Counted from the first letter of the stretch, positions 44,050 to 56,640 are shown. The stretch is DNA of 64,000 nucleotides from Protea cynaroides (GCA_028583415.1 CM053266.1:96586377-96650376), one strand, 5' to 3'. Notes: generated by a model not told the origin, from the letters alone. Numbers and translations are program-made.

Positions 44050-44195
44050 TTGACCGATCGCAACATACCGGTCGTAGCTCTGTAGAAGGTTGTGCGACCG
44101 GTATAGTCGATCGGAAATTTTGACTGAGACATAGCGGTCGCAGTACCCTAGGGGGTACCGGTCGACCGGTGTGGGAAAAACCGTCGACCGGTATG
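44050..44195. repeat. ACCGGTCGACCGGT inverted-repeat array (element F internal)
   Basis: Units include GACCGATCGCAACATACCGG, GTACCGGTCGACCGGTGTG and CCGTCGACCGGTATG. Same core as both F LTR arrays, at the position homologous to the GGGTCGA arrays of C, D and B. Confidence 0.8.
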
Positions 44196-44284
44196 CCCAA
44201 AAACCCCTTAAAATTGCAAAAAAGTGAGTTTTTCTCACATTTCCTCTTCTTCTTTCTCTCCGGTGGCGATTTCTCTCTGGCTCC

Positions 44285-44797
44285 TGAGTTGCTACAGTCC
44301 AACCGGTGATCCTAGAAGTCATTTTATTTCGATCAAGACTCAGTACCTCGTCTACAGGTAAGCCTCTTCCCTCTCTATCAATGTTTCACCAAATTTTCAT
44401 ATCGTCTTTACGTAAAATTATTGCTTTTTCTTTGATTGGAAGTTTCTAACCATAGGAACTTCTTTCCTTCGGTTTAGAAAGGGTTTAGAGACCCCCAAGA
44501 GAAAAAGCCCTCAACAAATTTGGACTTCAACCGAATGGTTTTCATAAAAATCGAATTTTTCTAGTTTTTAACCTAGGTTTTGCAAAAATTTCGATTTTTT
44601 CTTGATTTTCTTCAATTTCTTAAATTTCTTGATGGAATTGCATCTGATTGGTTTGCTTGAAATGTGTGGGGGTTACGTAAGTCCTCCTCCCCAAGTTTTG
44701 GGTGAGTTCGAGGCTTTTTCCCAATTTACTATCGTTATGCTGTCGATTTTTTGAAGATTCTTAATGTTTTTCTTCTTGTTTTCTTTATGTTTTGCAG
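44285..44797 (+). promoter_or_regulatory. Antisense-ORF leader with intron signals (element F)
   Basis: GAGTTGCTACAGT at 44285-44297, donor TCTACAG|GTAAGC at 44358, acceptor TATGTTTTGCAG ending 44797, ATG at 44803. Implied intron 440 bp. The surrounding sequence is strongly diverged from D, so these signals stand out. Confidence 0.65.
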
Positions 44798-44802
44798 TTT
44801 AA

Positions 44803-46041
44803 ATGGCTCCACGACGCGGTCTTGGCAAGCGTTCTTATGGCTTGGGCATGCGTGCTCCTCATCCGCCAGTTCCACAGCTTGATGAGCAGTGGTTCCGTTC
44901 TGAGGCGGCACAAGCCCGCTTCCCTTGGTTCGATAGTAAGAACATTGAATCTGGCCGGCGGGTCAACTTGGAGCAGTTGCACAGGTTTGATGTGCAAGCG
45001 GCTTTCGACAGGCTTAGGTGGGTGCCTGTCATCACCTACATTGAGACCACTCGCCCCAACTTGGTCAAGCACTTTTATGCTAACCTGGAGCTTCATGGGG
45101 ATGTCAATGATCCCAATTAGGGTAGGGACTTAAGCATCTCCAGCTTTGTCAAAGGCGTCCATATCTCCTTCGATACTCATCAGCTGGCTGACTTGCTGGG
45201 GGTCCCCAATGATGGAGATCTAGTATACTGCCCTCCAAAAGTGAAGGGCTATTTGAGCGAGGATCTTCGCCGAAAGATAGCGGAGCAGATACTCAATCCC
45301 GGGGCTCCTATGAAGGCGGCTAGCTTGAGACCTGCACCTCGGGTATACAGTCACATCATTCAGCACAACATCATGCTCCAGAGCGGTCACTACAGTGAGT
45401 TATCCCAGCTCACTCAGTATATTACCTAGTGTGTCTGCATAGGGCAGCGGATTTCTCTCCCTTACCTCATCATTCGAACTATGCATCAGGCGACTCTGGC
45501 CGATCAGGCCAGTAACCTCCCATAGGGCCGTCTCATCACCACTCTTCTGCGGCGCCTACGAGTGAGCATGAGAGGTGAGGTGGATATTGAGGATACCATG
45601 ACCTCCGACATCGACTGGGATGCCATCCTTAGGATGCAGATGGATAATCTACCTGTTAGTGACGATGAGATGGAGGCTTGCCCTCGCCCACTCAGGAGGG
45701 TAGCAGCCGCAGCAGCAGCCAATGTGGCATATGCAGCAGAGGCTGAGAGTGATGATGGGGATGGCGATGATAGGGCGAAGGATGTACCAGTGCTAGCTCC
45801 ACAGCCTACACCTATAGTAGGACCATCTCATCCCCCTTCGGACCCAGTGTTGAGCATGTTCACGGAGATCAGGGACACCCAGAGAGGCATCCTAGAGTCT
45901 CAGCGAGAGATGGGTCAGGAGTTGGGGCGTCTTGCTCGTAGCCTACGGGTCACGCAGGACCAGGTGCATTGGCTCAGGGTTGCTTACGAGCGAGATTATG
46001 ACATAGCGGACCCTATTCCTCCTAGGCCCCCTACCCCATGA
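44803..46041 (+). pseudogene. Element F antisense additional ORF
   Basis: 413 codons, MAPRRGLGKRSYGLGMRAPH at the start (a basic, Arg/Gly-rich N-terminus unlike MARTKV of D). Conserved core: WVPVITYIETTRPNLVKHFY, VKGVHISFDTHQLADLLGVP, RVYSHIIQHNIMLQSGHYSE; then an acidic region and C-terminal coiled coil ILESQREMGQELGRLARSLR. Stops at 45118, 45427 and 45523, no frameshift. Divergent in sequence from B/C/D, but collinear, which shows that the gene has long been part of this element group. Confidence 0.75.
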
Positions 46042-46356
46042 TTGTCCTTTTATTTCTCTCTTTTCTTTCTTGATATGTTTATATATCAGGGTAACTGTCT
46101 GGCTTGTGGACTGTACCCTGTAGCACTATTACATTCGATATTCTGTTTTCTGTTTAATGACAGTTTTATGATTTTCCTAACTAGTGCATGAGTATCATTA
46201 AATTCCATATTTAATATAGTATATTATGCTCTTTCTTAATCAGTCTCAGGTATCAAACAATGCTTAGGGAGTATTTGTATTAAATTTTATAAATTTTCCT
46301 AACTCAGTTCATCGACTTAGTTAAGTGCAACATGGTTTGTTGGACAGAGCCCGAGA

Positions 46357-46368
46357 GCTCTGATACCA
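46357..46368 (-). other. Primer-binding site of element F
   Basis: TGGTATCAGAGC on the minus strand, three bases from the LTR. Confidence 0.9.
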
Positions 46369-46371
46369 AGT

Positions 46372-48668
46372 TACCACACCCCAATTCTGAACCAACCAGA
46401 ATGGTGTGAGTGAACTGTCATTGAACCAACGGTTCACACCAGGATCTCGAATAGATCGTGTCCACTCATACAAACCATTGCACATAACCACAATCAGAAT
46501 ATAAATAGATACAACGGAAGTCTTTAAATAAAATGAACTGAGTATCTATTGATAAATTTAAATAAAGTATCCAATTATTCAAATCCCAAGCATAACTAAA
46601 TATCCTTACATCTTTTAATATCAACTGAAAATAACTAAAAATAAATAATAGTCAATCAAAGGTACACGCAGAAAGGACACTCGCATGAAGCGTCATGCTC
46701 GTCCTCTCCTACCTGTACATCCAAAACAGCAACACCACTATACGTCGGAGCGTTCATATAATCGTCCACCATTTAACCTGCATCAACATCTCAAAACAAT
46801 GTATATACAAAGGGTGAGCTCACAACTTAGCTCAGTAAGACAATCAAACAATTTCACAATATTATGCATAAGTAACAATCATTTTATGTTGTGGTCTGGT
46901 TTAAGTTTGCAATGTGCTATAGAAAGGTTTGGTGGCCCCCGCACCTCTATACACGAGTGTGTGGCACCGCACAGTAGATCACACCACCACCGACCCAGAT
47001 GCACCCATCATGGAATAGAGATAGAGCTAAGGTATACCCGCACCTCCCCTGATACTTCACCCATACCAGTACCTAAGCCCCTACTAGCCAGGGCTTGCAA
47101 ATTGCGCTCGCAATTAATCAATCCTATATGTCATCAATGTAGGCTCTATCCCAGTACAATCGTCTACAGCATAGAGATCGAGCTAGAGCGTGCAGGCCGG
47201 CCTGGAGTCCACAATACCTCACCTCCCCCTGATACCCTATCCGCAACAAGCACACTAGGATAGAACAATACGCAGGTAGACCCTATCCCAACATAACTCC
47301 CTATGGCATAGAGATAGAGCTAAAGCATCGTGGACAAGTCAACGTCGGCATCGGAGACCACAGTGTCACATCATCATGGCCAGGTCAACATCAACATCGG
47401 AGACCACCGTACCACGACCTTCCCCTGATACCCCACCCGTACCAAGCATGTTAAAATAGAATACTACAAAAGGTGCCAGTGTGAGGAATGATCCTAGGCC
47501 CCAGGCCCCATGCCCCACTCTATACACTAACGAAGACAATCACATGCCTAACAATCACATCCTATTATGCATGAACAATAATAATAACTGAAAGTAAAGG
47601 ATGGCATGTGAATATGCACAAACATCACATCATATATATTCAGGGTTATTAACAATGATTTACTGTCCATTAATTATTAGGGTTTAGGTCAGATTCCCTT
47701 ACCTGACGCTCGTTTGATAGCTTGCTCCACGTCGTAAGATCTAAACGTGCTATTACAAAGTCCTACATAATATTAGGGTTTCATTAGAATAGTTTCTTAG
47801 GGTTTAACGTTGGTCGGAAAGCCAACAAAGTCCAAAACTAGCCTTTCAGAGATGATCGATCGCAACATACTGGTTGCAGCTCTGTGAGAAAACTAGCAAC
47901 CCGTATGGTCGACCGGTATGTCTCCGGAAGACCATACACTTGGTTTTTCGACTCCCGTCGATTATTCTCTATTGATTCTAGGGTTTCTCCTATCCATTCT
48001 AAGTCTGAGCTTTGAGTTAGAGTTATCTCCAACTCATTCAAGTTTAATTTTGATGATAATCATCCTAGAACTCAAATTTAGGGTTTGATGGCAAATTAGG
48101 GTTTAATGTCCAATTAGGGTTTTAGATCAATACCTGCTTTGCCTGGTATTGATCCAACCATACAACTATCCTAGAGTCATAGAGTAAGAAGAATGATTAA
48201 AACACTTAACGTCGACTGGCATAAGGTGAGCGTCGTCGAACAACAATGGCGGCACTTCCTTCTTCTTCCTAGCTTCTTCTCCTTTCCAACCTCCTTCTCC
48301 TCTCTAGGGTTTGTGAGAGATAATGGAAAGGATTTGAGGAGGTTTAGAGATGTTTATATAGGCTAGGATTAGGGTTTAGTAAGCCTCTTAGGATTAGGAA
48401 AGTCTTAGGATTCGGAATTAGAAAAGTGGGACCCACAAAGATCCAATTCCGGATCTCCGTAGTCAACTGCACAGAGTATACCGGTCGACCGGTACCAAGA
48501 CCGGTACCATCGATCGGTCAACATAAAATGACACTTATTTGACCGTCTTTGATCTGATTTTGTACCTGATTGTCATCCGCTCGTCCCGTCTGGTCCGGTG
48601 ATGATCGAAAGACCTGCTATGACATGAAATCCAGGTTTAGACCGGGTTTATAGAGTGCGGGTCTTACA
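46372..48668 (-). repeat. 5' LTR of element F
   Basis: 2297 bp. Its inner end reads TACCACACCCC instead of TGTCACACCCC on the plus strand (two transitions), so the terminal dinucleotide is mutated. Arrays about 47848-47925 and 48478-48520; TATA-like near 48351-48360. Confidence 0.92.
46656..46790 (-). pseudogene. LTR small ORF (element F, 5' LTR)
   Basis: 135 bp in register with the B/D/A copies, ending ASCECPFCVYL and stop: the C-x-C-x-x-C-V-[FY] motif is kept with different neighbours. One TAA lies five codons in (TAC in the 3' LTR copy), but an ATG follows immediately. Confidence 0.5.
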
Positions 48669-48673
48669 ATATC

Positions 48674-50855
48674 GGTTGATCCAAGCAAGACCAGCACAAT
48701 TATGGATTGGCCTAGACCTTCTAATGTTACAAAAATCAGATGCTTTTTGGGTTTGGCTAGTAACTACAAAAGGTTCATTGAGAACTTTGCCAGGATTGCC
48801 ACACCACTTACCAAGTTGACTAGAAGGGAGGAAAAATTTTCATGGACTGCAGAATGTGAATAGAGCTTTCAAGAGCTAAAGCAAAAATTGGTCACAGCTC
48901 TCGTGCTCACATTCCCTTCAAATGCCGGAGTAATGACCATATACAGTGATGCATTAAAGAAAGGTTTGGGATGTGTCTTGATGCAAAATGGGAAGGTGAT
49001 AGCTTATGCATCTAGATAATTAAAGAACTATAAAATAAACTATCCTATTCATGATTTGGAGTTGGCAACAGTAGTGTATGCATTAAAAATTTGGAGACAT
49101 TACCTTTATGGAGAGAGGTGTGAAATATACACAGACCATAAGTGCGTAAAATATTTCTTTACTCAGAAAGATCTAAATGAGGCAAAGAAGATGGTTGGAG
49201 TCAATTAAAGATTATGATTGTACAATAAACTACCATCCAGGTAAAGAAAATGTGGTAGCAGATGCAATGAGTAGGAAAACTATGGATAAAATAGTAAATG
49301 CATTGACTTGTCAGCCATATACCCTTGAAGATGCAAGAAGTTTAGATCTTGAGATAGTCTTTCTTGATAGAACAAGAATGTTGGCAGCACTAACCATTTA
49401 ACGCATAATTTTTTGAGGAGGTAAATGCAGCTCAAGAATCAGATGCATATTTATAGAAAGTTGAGGGGAAAGTACAAGCAAGAGCAAGAGATGATTTTAT
49501 TGTGGGTGATGATGGTGTAGTGCTATACCAAGGGAGGATTTGTGTGCCCGATTCTCATGAGATAAGACAAAAAGTGATGACTACTGCACATTCCACATTA
49601 TATACTATTCACCCAGGAAGCATCAAGATGTATCACAACTTAAATTGGTGGAATGGGATGAAGAGAGACATTGCTGATTTTGTGAGAAGATGTCTAACTT
49701 GCCAGCAAATTAAGATGGAGCATCAGAAACCTTTTGGATTATTGCAACCCTTGCCAGTGCCAAAATGGAAGTGAGATTATATTACTATGGATTTTGTCAC
49801 TCACCTCCCAAGGACATCAAGTAGATATGATGCAATATGGGTGGTAGTGAATAGATTTAGTATGTTAGCCCATTTTTTACCTGTGAAAATGACTTTCACA
49901 CCAGAGAAACTAGCCAAGATATATATTGAAGAGATAGTAAGACTTCATGGAGTGTCGGTCTTCATACTATCAGATAGAGATGCAAGGTTTACATCTCACT
50001 TCTAGAATGGATTACAGACAGCTTTTGGTACAAAGCTAAATTTAAGCACAACCTTTCATCCACAATAGATGGGTAGTTTGAGAGGACCATACAAGTGCTA
50101 GAAGATATGAGCTTGTGTGATTAACTTTAAAAGAAACTGGGATGATCATATAAAGCTGGTGGAATTTGCATATAACAACAGTTACCAGTCAACCATATGG
50201 ATGGCACCCTATGAGGCTCTATATGGCAGGAAATGTAGATCACCAGTTTGTTGGTATGAAGTGGGAGAAAGGCAGCTGATGGGGCCTAATTTGCTACAAT
50301 AGACTACAGAAAATATTGACTTGATCAAGAAAAGAATCCAAGCTGCGCAAAGTAAACAAAAGAGTTATGCAGACCCTAGGAGGAAGGACTTGGAGTTTGC
50401 AGTAAGTGAAAATTTTTCTTAAAATCTCTCCTATCAAACACAACATGAGATTTGGGAAGAAAGGGAAGCTTGCTCCAAGGTACACTGGGCCATTTGACAT
50501 TCTATCCAGGGTAGGAGCTATTGCATACAAGATAGCCTTACCACCCGCACTAGTTGGAGTTCATGACACCTTCCACGTGTCCATGCTAAAAAAATATGTG
50601 AGGGATCCTACTCATGTGTTGCAATATACCCCAGTTGAGTTGAAAGAAGATTTGATAGTTGAAGAAGCTCAACTTCGGATCATTGATAAAAAAAGAACAC
50701 AGATTGAGGAACTAAGTGGTTTCTTTTATAAAAGTCTAATGGAAGAACCACTCCGAAGAAGAAGCCACATGGAAAGAGAGTAGGATATGCGGTCACACTA
50801 CCCACAGCTTTTTGAAATGCAAGGTAAGAAAATTTCGAGGACAAAATTATTTTAA
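48674..50855 (+). pseudogene. pol: Element E pol, RT end to chromodomain
   Basis: Resumes with VDPSK and IRCFLGLASNYKRFIENFAR; RNase H IYSDALKKGLGCVLMQNGK, THDLEL-like IHDLELATVVYALKIWRHYL; GKENVVADAMSRK; integrase HPGSIKMYHNLN..CLTCQQIK, core DFVTHLPRTSSRYDAIWVVV, SDRDARFTSHF, LVEFAYNNSYQSTIWMAPYE; GPFDIL and HDTFHVSMLKKYV; degenerate chromodomain end ATWERE-like. Breaks: stops near 48859 and 49018, shift near 49175, stops near 49400-49500, 49774, 50003, 50060-50110, 50300, and a shift near 50415. Del/Tekay-like signature KLAPRYTGPFDIL. Confidence 0.88.
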
Positions 50856-50866
50856 AGGGGGTGTAT
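50851..50866 (+). other. Polypurine tract of element E
   Basis: TTTAAAGGGGGTGTAT directly before TGTAATAACCC. Confidence 0.75.
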
Positions 50867-51819
50867 TGTAATAACCCAAGTTGTTAGAACAACCTTAGCT
50901 TATTTTCTTTGTATTGGTGTAGGTTGAAAGGAAGGTTAATTGTTGCAAGGAGTATAGGTTTCTTTATGTATGCCAGGAAATTAGGTAATATTTGTCTTTT
51001 TTATGGTTTTAGTAATTATTAAAGTGTGCATATATATTATGCTTGAATTAGTACTAATGACTTTTGTGTTAGTTTTAATTGTTAGGATAGGTGTAAGATG
51101 TCATAAGTTGGTTCAATGGTTAAATTTTTAGCACTAAATGGGTTTTGAAATTTAGAGGTCAAAGGATCAAGGCACTTGAAAGGCAAAATGAGAGTGAATT
51201 TACAAGTTTTATTTTGACACAAAAGGATTCCAAATAGTGAAGCACTATTGGTTGATGAAGTTATTTCCACTAACAAGAGGACATGGAAGGAATTAGGTGG
51301 TTTTGTTTAAGGTCATTTTTGGTGGCTGAAATAAAAGGGTGACCTAAACCCTTAAAATATGAATGCATGTATGTTGAGAAAATAGAATCTAGGAGGGGTA
51401 TTTTAGACCTAAAAATAAATAAAGGATACCCTAGTGGTTTGGGCAGTCCTTACATGCATTGGGTGCCTAATGAGGGTAAAAATGGGATTTCACTTAGACA
51501 TCATTTTGAATAAAAGAAATGAAAAAGAATCAGTCTAATTCTTTGGCTGATTGAGAATTTCGTTGGAGAGGTTGGGAGAGGGAGATTTTGGCTTAATGGT
51601 GAGAATGATGGGTTCTTGGTTGTTGAAGGCAAAGGTCTTAGGTTGGAGCTTGAGAGTTGAAGGCAAGAAGGAGTGCTGCAGCTAAGGATCCTCAGACCAA
51701 GGAGGTTGTGCATGAAGAAATTCATTTTTGGTTAAGCTTGAGAGAAGTTACAGCGGCCAACGGAGGAAACGGAATCGGTAGAGCTGTTTTTGTACGTTCA
51801 GCTGTTTAGAAGCCTTTTA

Positions 51820-52534
51820 GGGCCTGTTTGATAAAACTTCTGCTTCTGGATTTTGGATTCTGGTTTAAATTTGGATTCTACTCTAGGCTACTCCAAGATT
51901 ATTTTGGAGTAGAAACTTGTTTGGTAACATAATTTTGAAATGGATTCTAGAGAATCTTTGGATTAGAAACATGTTTGATAACACACTATCCCCCCAATCG
52001 TAGTCTAGAAAAATATTTGTGGTAGTGGTGGGTGGTGGCGGCGGTGGGTGGTGGTGGTGGTGGTGGTGGTGGTTGTGGTGGCGGCGGTGGAGGTGGTGGT
52101 GTTGGTGGTGGTGGTTGTGGTGGTGGCGGCGGTGGTGGTGGTGGTGTTGGTGGTGGTGGTAGAGGTGGTGGCGGTGGTGGTGGCGGGGGCGGTGGTGGTA
52201 GTAGTGGTGGTGGTGGCGATGGTGGAAGTGGGTGGTGGTGGCGGAGGTGGTGGTGGTGGGGTGTCGGTGGTGGTGGGTGATGGCAACGGTGGTGGTGGTC
52301 AAGTGAGAGTTATGTGAGAGTTGATTCTTTTTTTCCTTCCAAAAAGTTGATTCAACAGCTTGGAGCAAGTATTTATGACTCCAAAATTTTGGATTCTAGA
52401 GCCATTTTGAATCCGGTTCACTCTGTGGAAGTTGGAATCCAACCGGACTTATCAAACACACTTCTACTCCAAAATGGCTCCCTAGGAGCCAGAATCCATA
52501 GAATCCAGAAGTAGAAGTTTTATCAAACAGGCCC
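51820..52534. mobile_element. MITE-like TIR element in E LTR
   Basis: 715 bp with terminal inverted repeats of about 33 bp and one mismatch: GGGCCTGTTTGATAAAAC at the left and its complement at the right. TTTA flanks both sides (51816-51819 and 52535-52538). Further sub-terminal motifs (GGATTCTGG, TTTTGGAGTAGAA) are inverted too. No transposase. The terminus and short TTA/TTTA-like duplication suggest PIF/Harbinger affinity, but hAT-like is possible. Confidence 0.8.
52018..52300. repeat. GGT/GGC-rich minisatellite inside the TIR element
   Basis: About 280 bp of (GGT)n with GGC and GTT variants. It creates long Gly/Val or Thr/His open frames on both strands that are low-complexity artefacts. 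Confidence 0.95.
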
Positions 52535-54528
52535 TTTATAAGCAAAAGAACTAGGTGAGACTTCATCTTTGTGAATGGAATGAGTAAGAGTAGAATAAAA
52601 TAGGTATAGGAGATGATTTTGGGACTATTATGCAAGCCACTCTTGAGTTTGAAGATGATGAACAGTAAAAACTGTTCTTTATACCCAATCTCAAGAAGAA
52701 AGACTGAAGTTAAGGTGAAATGTGCTTTGAAAGAATGGAAATTTTGAGGGAAAATGTGATAAACAAATTTTCATAAGTGTAAGCATGTCTAAAATAGTAA
52801 AATGGATGTGGTTTGGATGCCATTTGAGCTTATACAGCTCATTTAGTTTTAGAACTGATGAAACCTTCATTTCCTTAAAAAAAAAAAAAGTTTAAATGTT
52901 AATGGTTTGGGTATTGATTCATGTCATGAGGCTTCTTGTGGTTCCCAATCGATACTGTGACCAATGAAAATGAAATATAGGAGATGTTTAGAGGAAGAAT
53001 GGAGTGTTTGGAGGTTAAAGATGATTCCTTAGCCAATCCTGAGTAGGTAAGTCCAGCCATGGACTGACAGCATGATTCCTGCTCAGTCCGAGGGGCTTAA
53101 CTTTGTGCATACAACTCAAAATTTTAAAATTCTTGATGCGTTGGAAAGATAATTGACAAGAGCACGTCTTGAGCTAAAATGGACACCTAAATTCAGACTC
53201 TATCATATCCAAAAATCTATCTAAACTCAGTATAAATGTAATGAAAAAAAAATCTGGTGACCATTAGTTTTAATAAGCTGGCTATTTGTCCTTTGTGCAT
53301 TGGATTTTTGGGGGGTTTCTCTCCAGTAACCAAGTATGTCATGTTGAGAGTGTGCATACCGAGTTTGAGAAATTTTCATGTTGCCTTTGGTGTTTATGTG
53401 CAACACAATAAGTCACCCGGTGCAAATTGCAGGTTTTAGGCTTTTTGCTTAAGTTGGCTGAGCTTAAAATGATGATCATAAATAAAATTTTTGAGAAATT
53501 TCTTCTCAGCGACCTAGAACATAGTATGGAGAATATGCGTGTCATGCTTGGTGGCATTCTATGGGGGTCCGTAGGCTTCATGTGCAATCCTTTAGGACCC
53601 TAGGCAAAAATTTTAGCAAAGCTAAAATTTTAACTTTTTCAATGCATATGAGTGAGGCCTCTCATAGTAAATTGTATTCTGGGTATGAGAGCATGTCCAA
53701 GGGACTTAGGAGGTCACTAGACCTAATGAGGAGCTAAATGGAATGATTGGTTGCTTACCCAAACATTAATGCAAGAGTATATAAGTGACCAGCTTAAGAA
53801 AAGGGAAGGATTTTTTATGCAAAAGTGCCCGGAAGAGAAGTCACTTTTCTAAATAGGACTCAGATATATGGAAGAGGTTTAGTACTGATCCTTATAGGAG
53901 ATTTTAGGTTTTTCTCATAGGTGAAAAGTCATTTCATGAACCTTTGGCGCAGGTGTTTGATGAAGCTACTACATTGCTGTATTTTTCAGCCTAAAGTTTG
54001 CTTTAGAGGAGTTTTTTTTTCCAAGAAAGGTAAGCGGGTATCTAAATGTTGTAGGCCTATATGTACTGTAATGTATTTGTGATATGTTATTATTGAATAT
54101 AGATATAATATGATGTTTGAATGAGGTATACCATGCTTGATGGATGAGTAGAAGTATGAGCTGAAAAATAATGCATGTTATGAATGAGTGCTATGAACCT
54201 ATTGGTTATTTAAGTTAAAGCTGTAATGTTTGACGTAGTGATGCTATGATGTGAATGCCTAAGCTAATGCTAAATACCAAATCTGAATGAGACTTATAAG
54301 TGCAAGTAAGTTCTCCTTTAAACATGAGAATTATATGAAATAGACCATGCAAAAGGGATAGGGTTGGACTGAAATAATGAACTAAATATTTAATGCATGA
54401 AGATGACTATGATGAATGATATGTTCAAGAAGGAACTAGGTTAGAGACAAGGACGATAAGAAAAATGACAGCAGTATATGTGTATAAATAAAAGATGACA
54501 TGTAAAAGAGAAACTAAGGATAAAGAGC

Positions 54529-54792
54529 AAGACCTGGTAGCCCAATATGGGGTGAGACCCGGTGAGTGGAGTTATAAAGACAAGACTCAGTAGCCCGATA
54601 TGGGGTAAGACCCGATAAGCGGAGTTAAAAAGATAAGACCCGATAGCCAATAAGAAGGTGATACTCCATGAGCTGAAATACTAAGACAAGACCCCGTAAC
54701 CCGGCATGGGGTGAGACCCAGTGTGTCAAAGTACCAAGCAAGACCCGATAGCCATAAGAAAGGGGTGAAACTTGGTGAGTCTAAGTACTCCA
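54529..54792. repeat. 53-bp tandem repeat, five copies, in E LTR
   Basis: Units begin AAGACC near 54529, 54582, 54635, 54688 and 54740, with consensus AAGACCCGATAGCCCGATAT..GGGGTGAGACCC. Copies differ by 10-30 percent by eye. Confidence 0.85.
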
Positions 54793-55500
54793 CTAAAACA
54801 TGCCAAGCAAGGAAAGATAGTGAGATGGAAAGGAATGAACATAAAATACTATGTAAGAACAGTTAACAAGAAGAATACAATAAGAAACTTACCCCAAATA
54901 ATGTGATAAGATTAAGGAAGTATACTATATGAAAGACAATGAATGCAAGGAAACATATATATGTTAAAATATTATTTATGATTTATGGATGTATGATGTG
55001 TGTAGAACCTATCGTTTAGGTATCTACTCACTGTGTTTTACTTACCCCAGTTGAATCATATGTTTTACAGATGCAGGACATGTGCATGCAAAGAATGAGC
55101 AAGAGGAAGCTTGAAGCCTAGTCGGGTGCATGAGGACCCGTTGGCATTTTGATAGTTGTTTTGATGTCTATTACCATGATGTATTTATCGATGTTGTTGT
55201 GGGCAGAAGGTTTTTTTTTTTTTGGGTAAAGTTTTTGGTCCACTCTTCTTGATGTTTATTTGTAATAGACTTAATTAACTCTTTGGTCACCAGGTTCTTG
55301 GTATTTGTAAATACTTTTCATTGTATCTATGTTATGGTTATGATTTTTTCACTGTGCAGTTTAGTTTTCTTTCGAATGTCTAGTACATGAATGTTACAGT
55401 ATTTTGTGAATGTGAAAAATTCTATCAGGTTTTTCATGTGATGTTTTGTCTTGGCGAACTGAATTTGCCAAACTCGATCCTTTCGAGGATGACCATTACA

Positions 55501-56640
55501 ATTGGAGTGTCACTGGCCAGATTTCTACTCTATTACTGTCTATCTAGGAGACGAGTGGCTTCACCAGGGGTATTGGTGCAAGCTAATGAGTGTTTATTCT
55601 CTCTTGGTCATGGAGGCTATGGTCAGCTTCCATGAGCGTACCAGGCCTTACCTTAGCACTAGCATACATTATACCTAACCTTGCTTGTTAAAATATGTTC
55701 ATATATCATTGTTTGCTTGCTTGTGCCCTGGTGGGATCCGAACGATCGGAATGGGACGGCCGTCTTGGTCCGTAAGCTTGGGTATTATTATTATTAGGAC
55801 TGGTTAGTTACATTGACCCCATGTTTGTGATCCTAGCTAGTAAGGGGTTAGGTACTAGTGTGGGGTTGAGGACGAGGGAGGTAACCTAGTGGTGTTCGTT
55901 GGAGTGTCTCCGACTAAGGCCACCCTGTACCAAACCCACAATTGGGAGATGCATGGCTTCACCAGCACTGTTGGAACAAGCTGAATAAGTGTCCATGCAT
56001 GGAGGTTATGATCAACTTTGGTGAGTGTGGCCAGACCTTTCCATAGCACATGAGAAACATTATTGGACCAATAAAATGAACACTACCTCATGCATTATTG
56101 CTTGCTTGCATGTTCTATTCCTCATTAAGCTTAAGTTGACGAGCTCACCCTTGTGTATACACCTTTTTTCTAGATTTTGTTGTAGGTTTAATATGGCTGA
56201 TTTCGTGGAGCTTTTCTTTATGTTACTGGTGATTTTGGTGACATGTGGATGATGTTCACAACTTGGATTTCTTAAAATACTTGTGTCTTTAGAGTCAAGT
56301 TAGAGTTGATAAAGTGCTGATTTAGTTTTAATATCTTTGATCGCATATGTTATCCAATACTATGTGTTCTAGTATTTTATTTGAGGTAGTATGTTATGTC
56401 TTGAGTTTTGTTGAAACAGAGTAACACATGTTACTATTGTATAAATATCATTTAGAATCCATCAGTGTTGATACCTAAATTTTATGTAAGTCTTTTGCTG
56501 TATTTCATATTTTATTATGATTATGTGGTGGTTATTGTATTTATGGGATAAGATGGTGTAGTGCATGCCCTGCATCGTGATCCTGGTGGTTAATAGAATG
56601 GTAGTACGCATTCTATTCATAGCCCCCATGTGTGCCAAAA
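55501..56640 (+). repeat. Decayed LTR-like remnant (host of E)
   Basis: No ORF of note. Contains weak echoes of the B-type LTR in plus orientation: GGACTGGTTAGTTACATTGA, CCTTTCCATAGCACATGAGA, GAGCTCACCC then TTTTTTCTAG and TTGTTGTAGGTTTAATATGG, which correspond to the segment before the LTR small ORF. Two diverged 100-bp copies (about 55559-55665 and 55947-56053) share GGCTTCACCAG and CATGGAGG. The extent is uncertain. Confidence 0.4.

Larger units (their letters stand above)
36714..48668 (-). mobile_element. Element F: structurally complete chromovirus of a distinct LTR family
   Basis: 11,955 bp, minus orientation, LTRs of 2277 and 2297 bp, same gene order as D including the antisense ORF. 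Family array core is ACCGGTCGACCGGT. Inserted in the RT region of E with TSD ATATC. The LTR pair looks very similar by eye. Genes are broken by stops and frameshifts. Confidence 0.95.
33800..55500 (+). mobile_element. Element E: Del/Tekay-like chromovirus, split by F
   Basis: Plus-oriented. 5' LTR end (33800-34018), primer-binding site, gag, candidate intron, pol N-terminal half to 36713, then element F, pol C-terminal half from 48674, polypurine tract, and 3' LTR (50867-55500). It is the host of A (in the 5' LTR), F (in RT) and a TIR element (in the 3' LTR), so it is older than these. No antisense ORF: gag starts 180 bp after the primer-binding site. Confidence 0.9.
50867..55500 (+). repeat. 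3' LTR of element E
   Basis: Starts TGTAATAACCC, ends GACCATTACA; 4634 bp including the 719 bp brought by the TIR element, so about 3.9 kb originally. Contains a 53-bp tandem repeat (54529-54792) and short poly-A and poly-T runs (52876, 55211). It has none of the GGTCGA arrays or the small ORF. No coding region is seen. Confidence 0.85.

Noticed and set aside
52005..52368. Long Gly-, Val-, Thr- and His-rich open frames on both strands
   Set aside because: Produced by the (GGT)n minisatellite; open in many frames with no start context or conserved sequence.
53000..54000. Host gene in the AT-rich stretch downstream of E pol
   Set aside because: Only short frames; it is inside the E 3' LTR, bounded by TGTAATAACCC and GACCATTACA, and nothing is recognisable.
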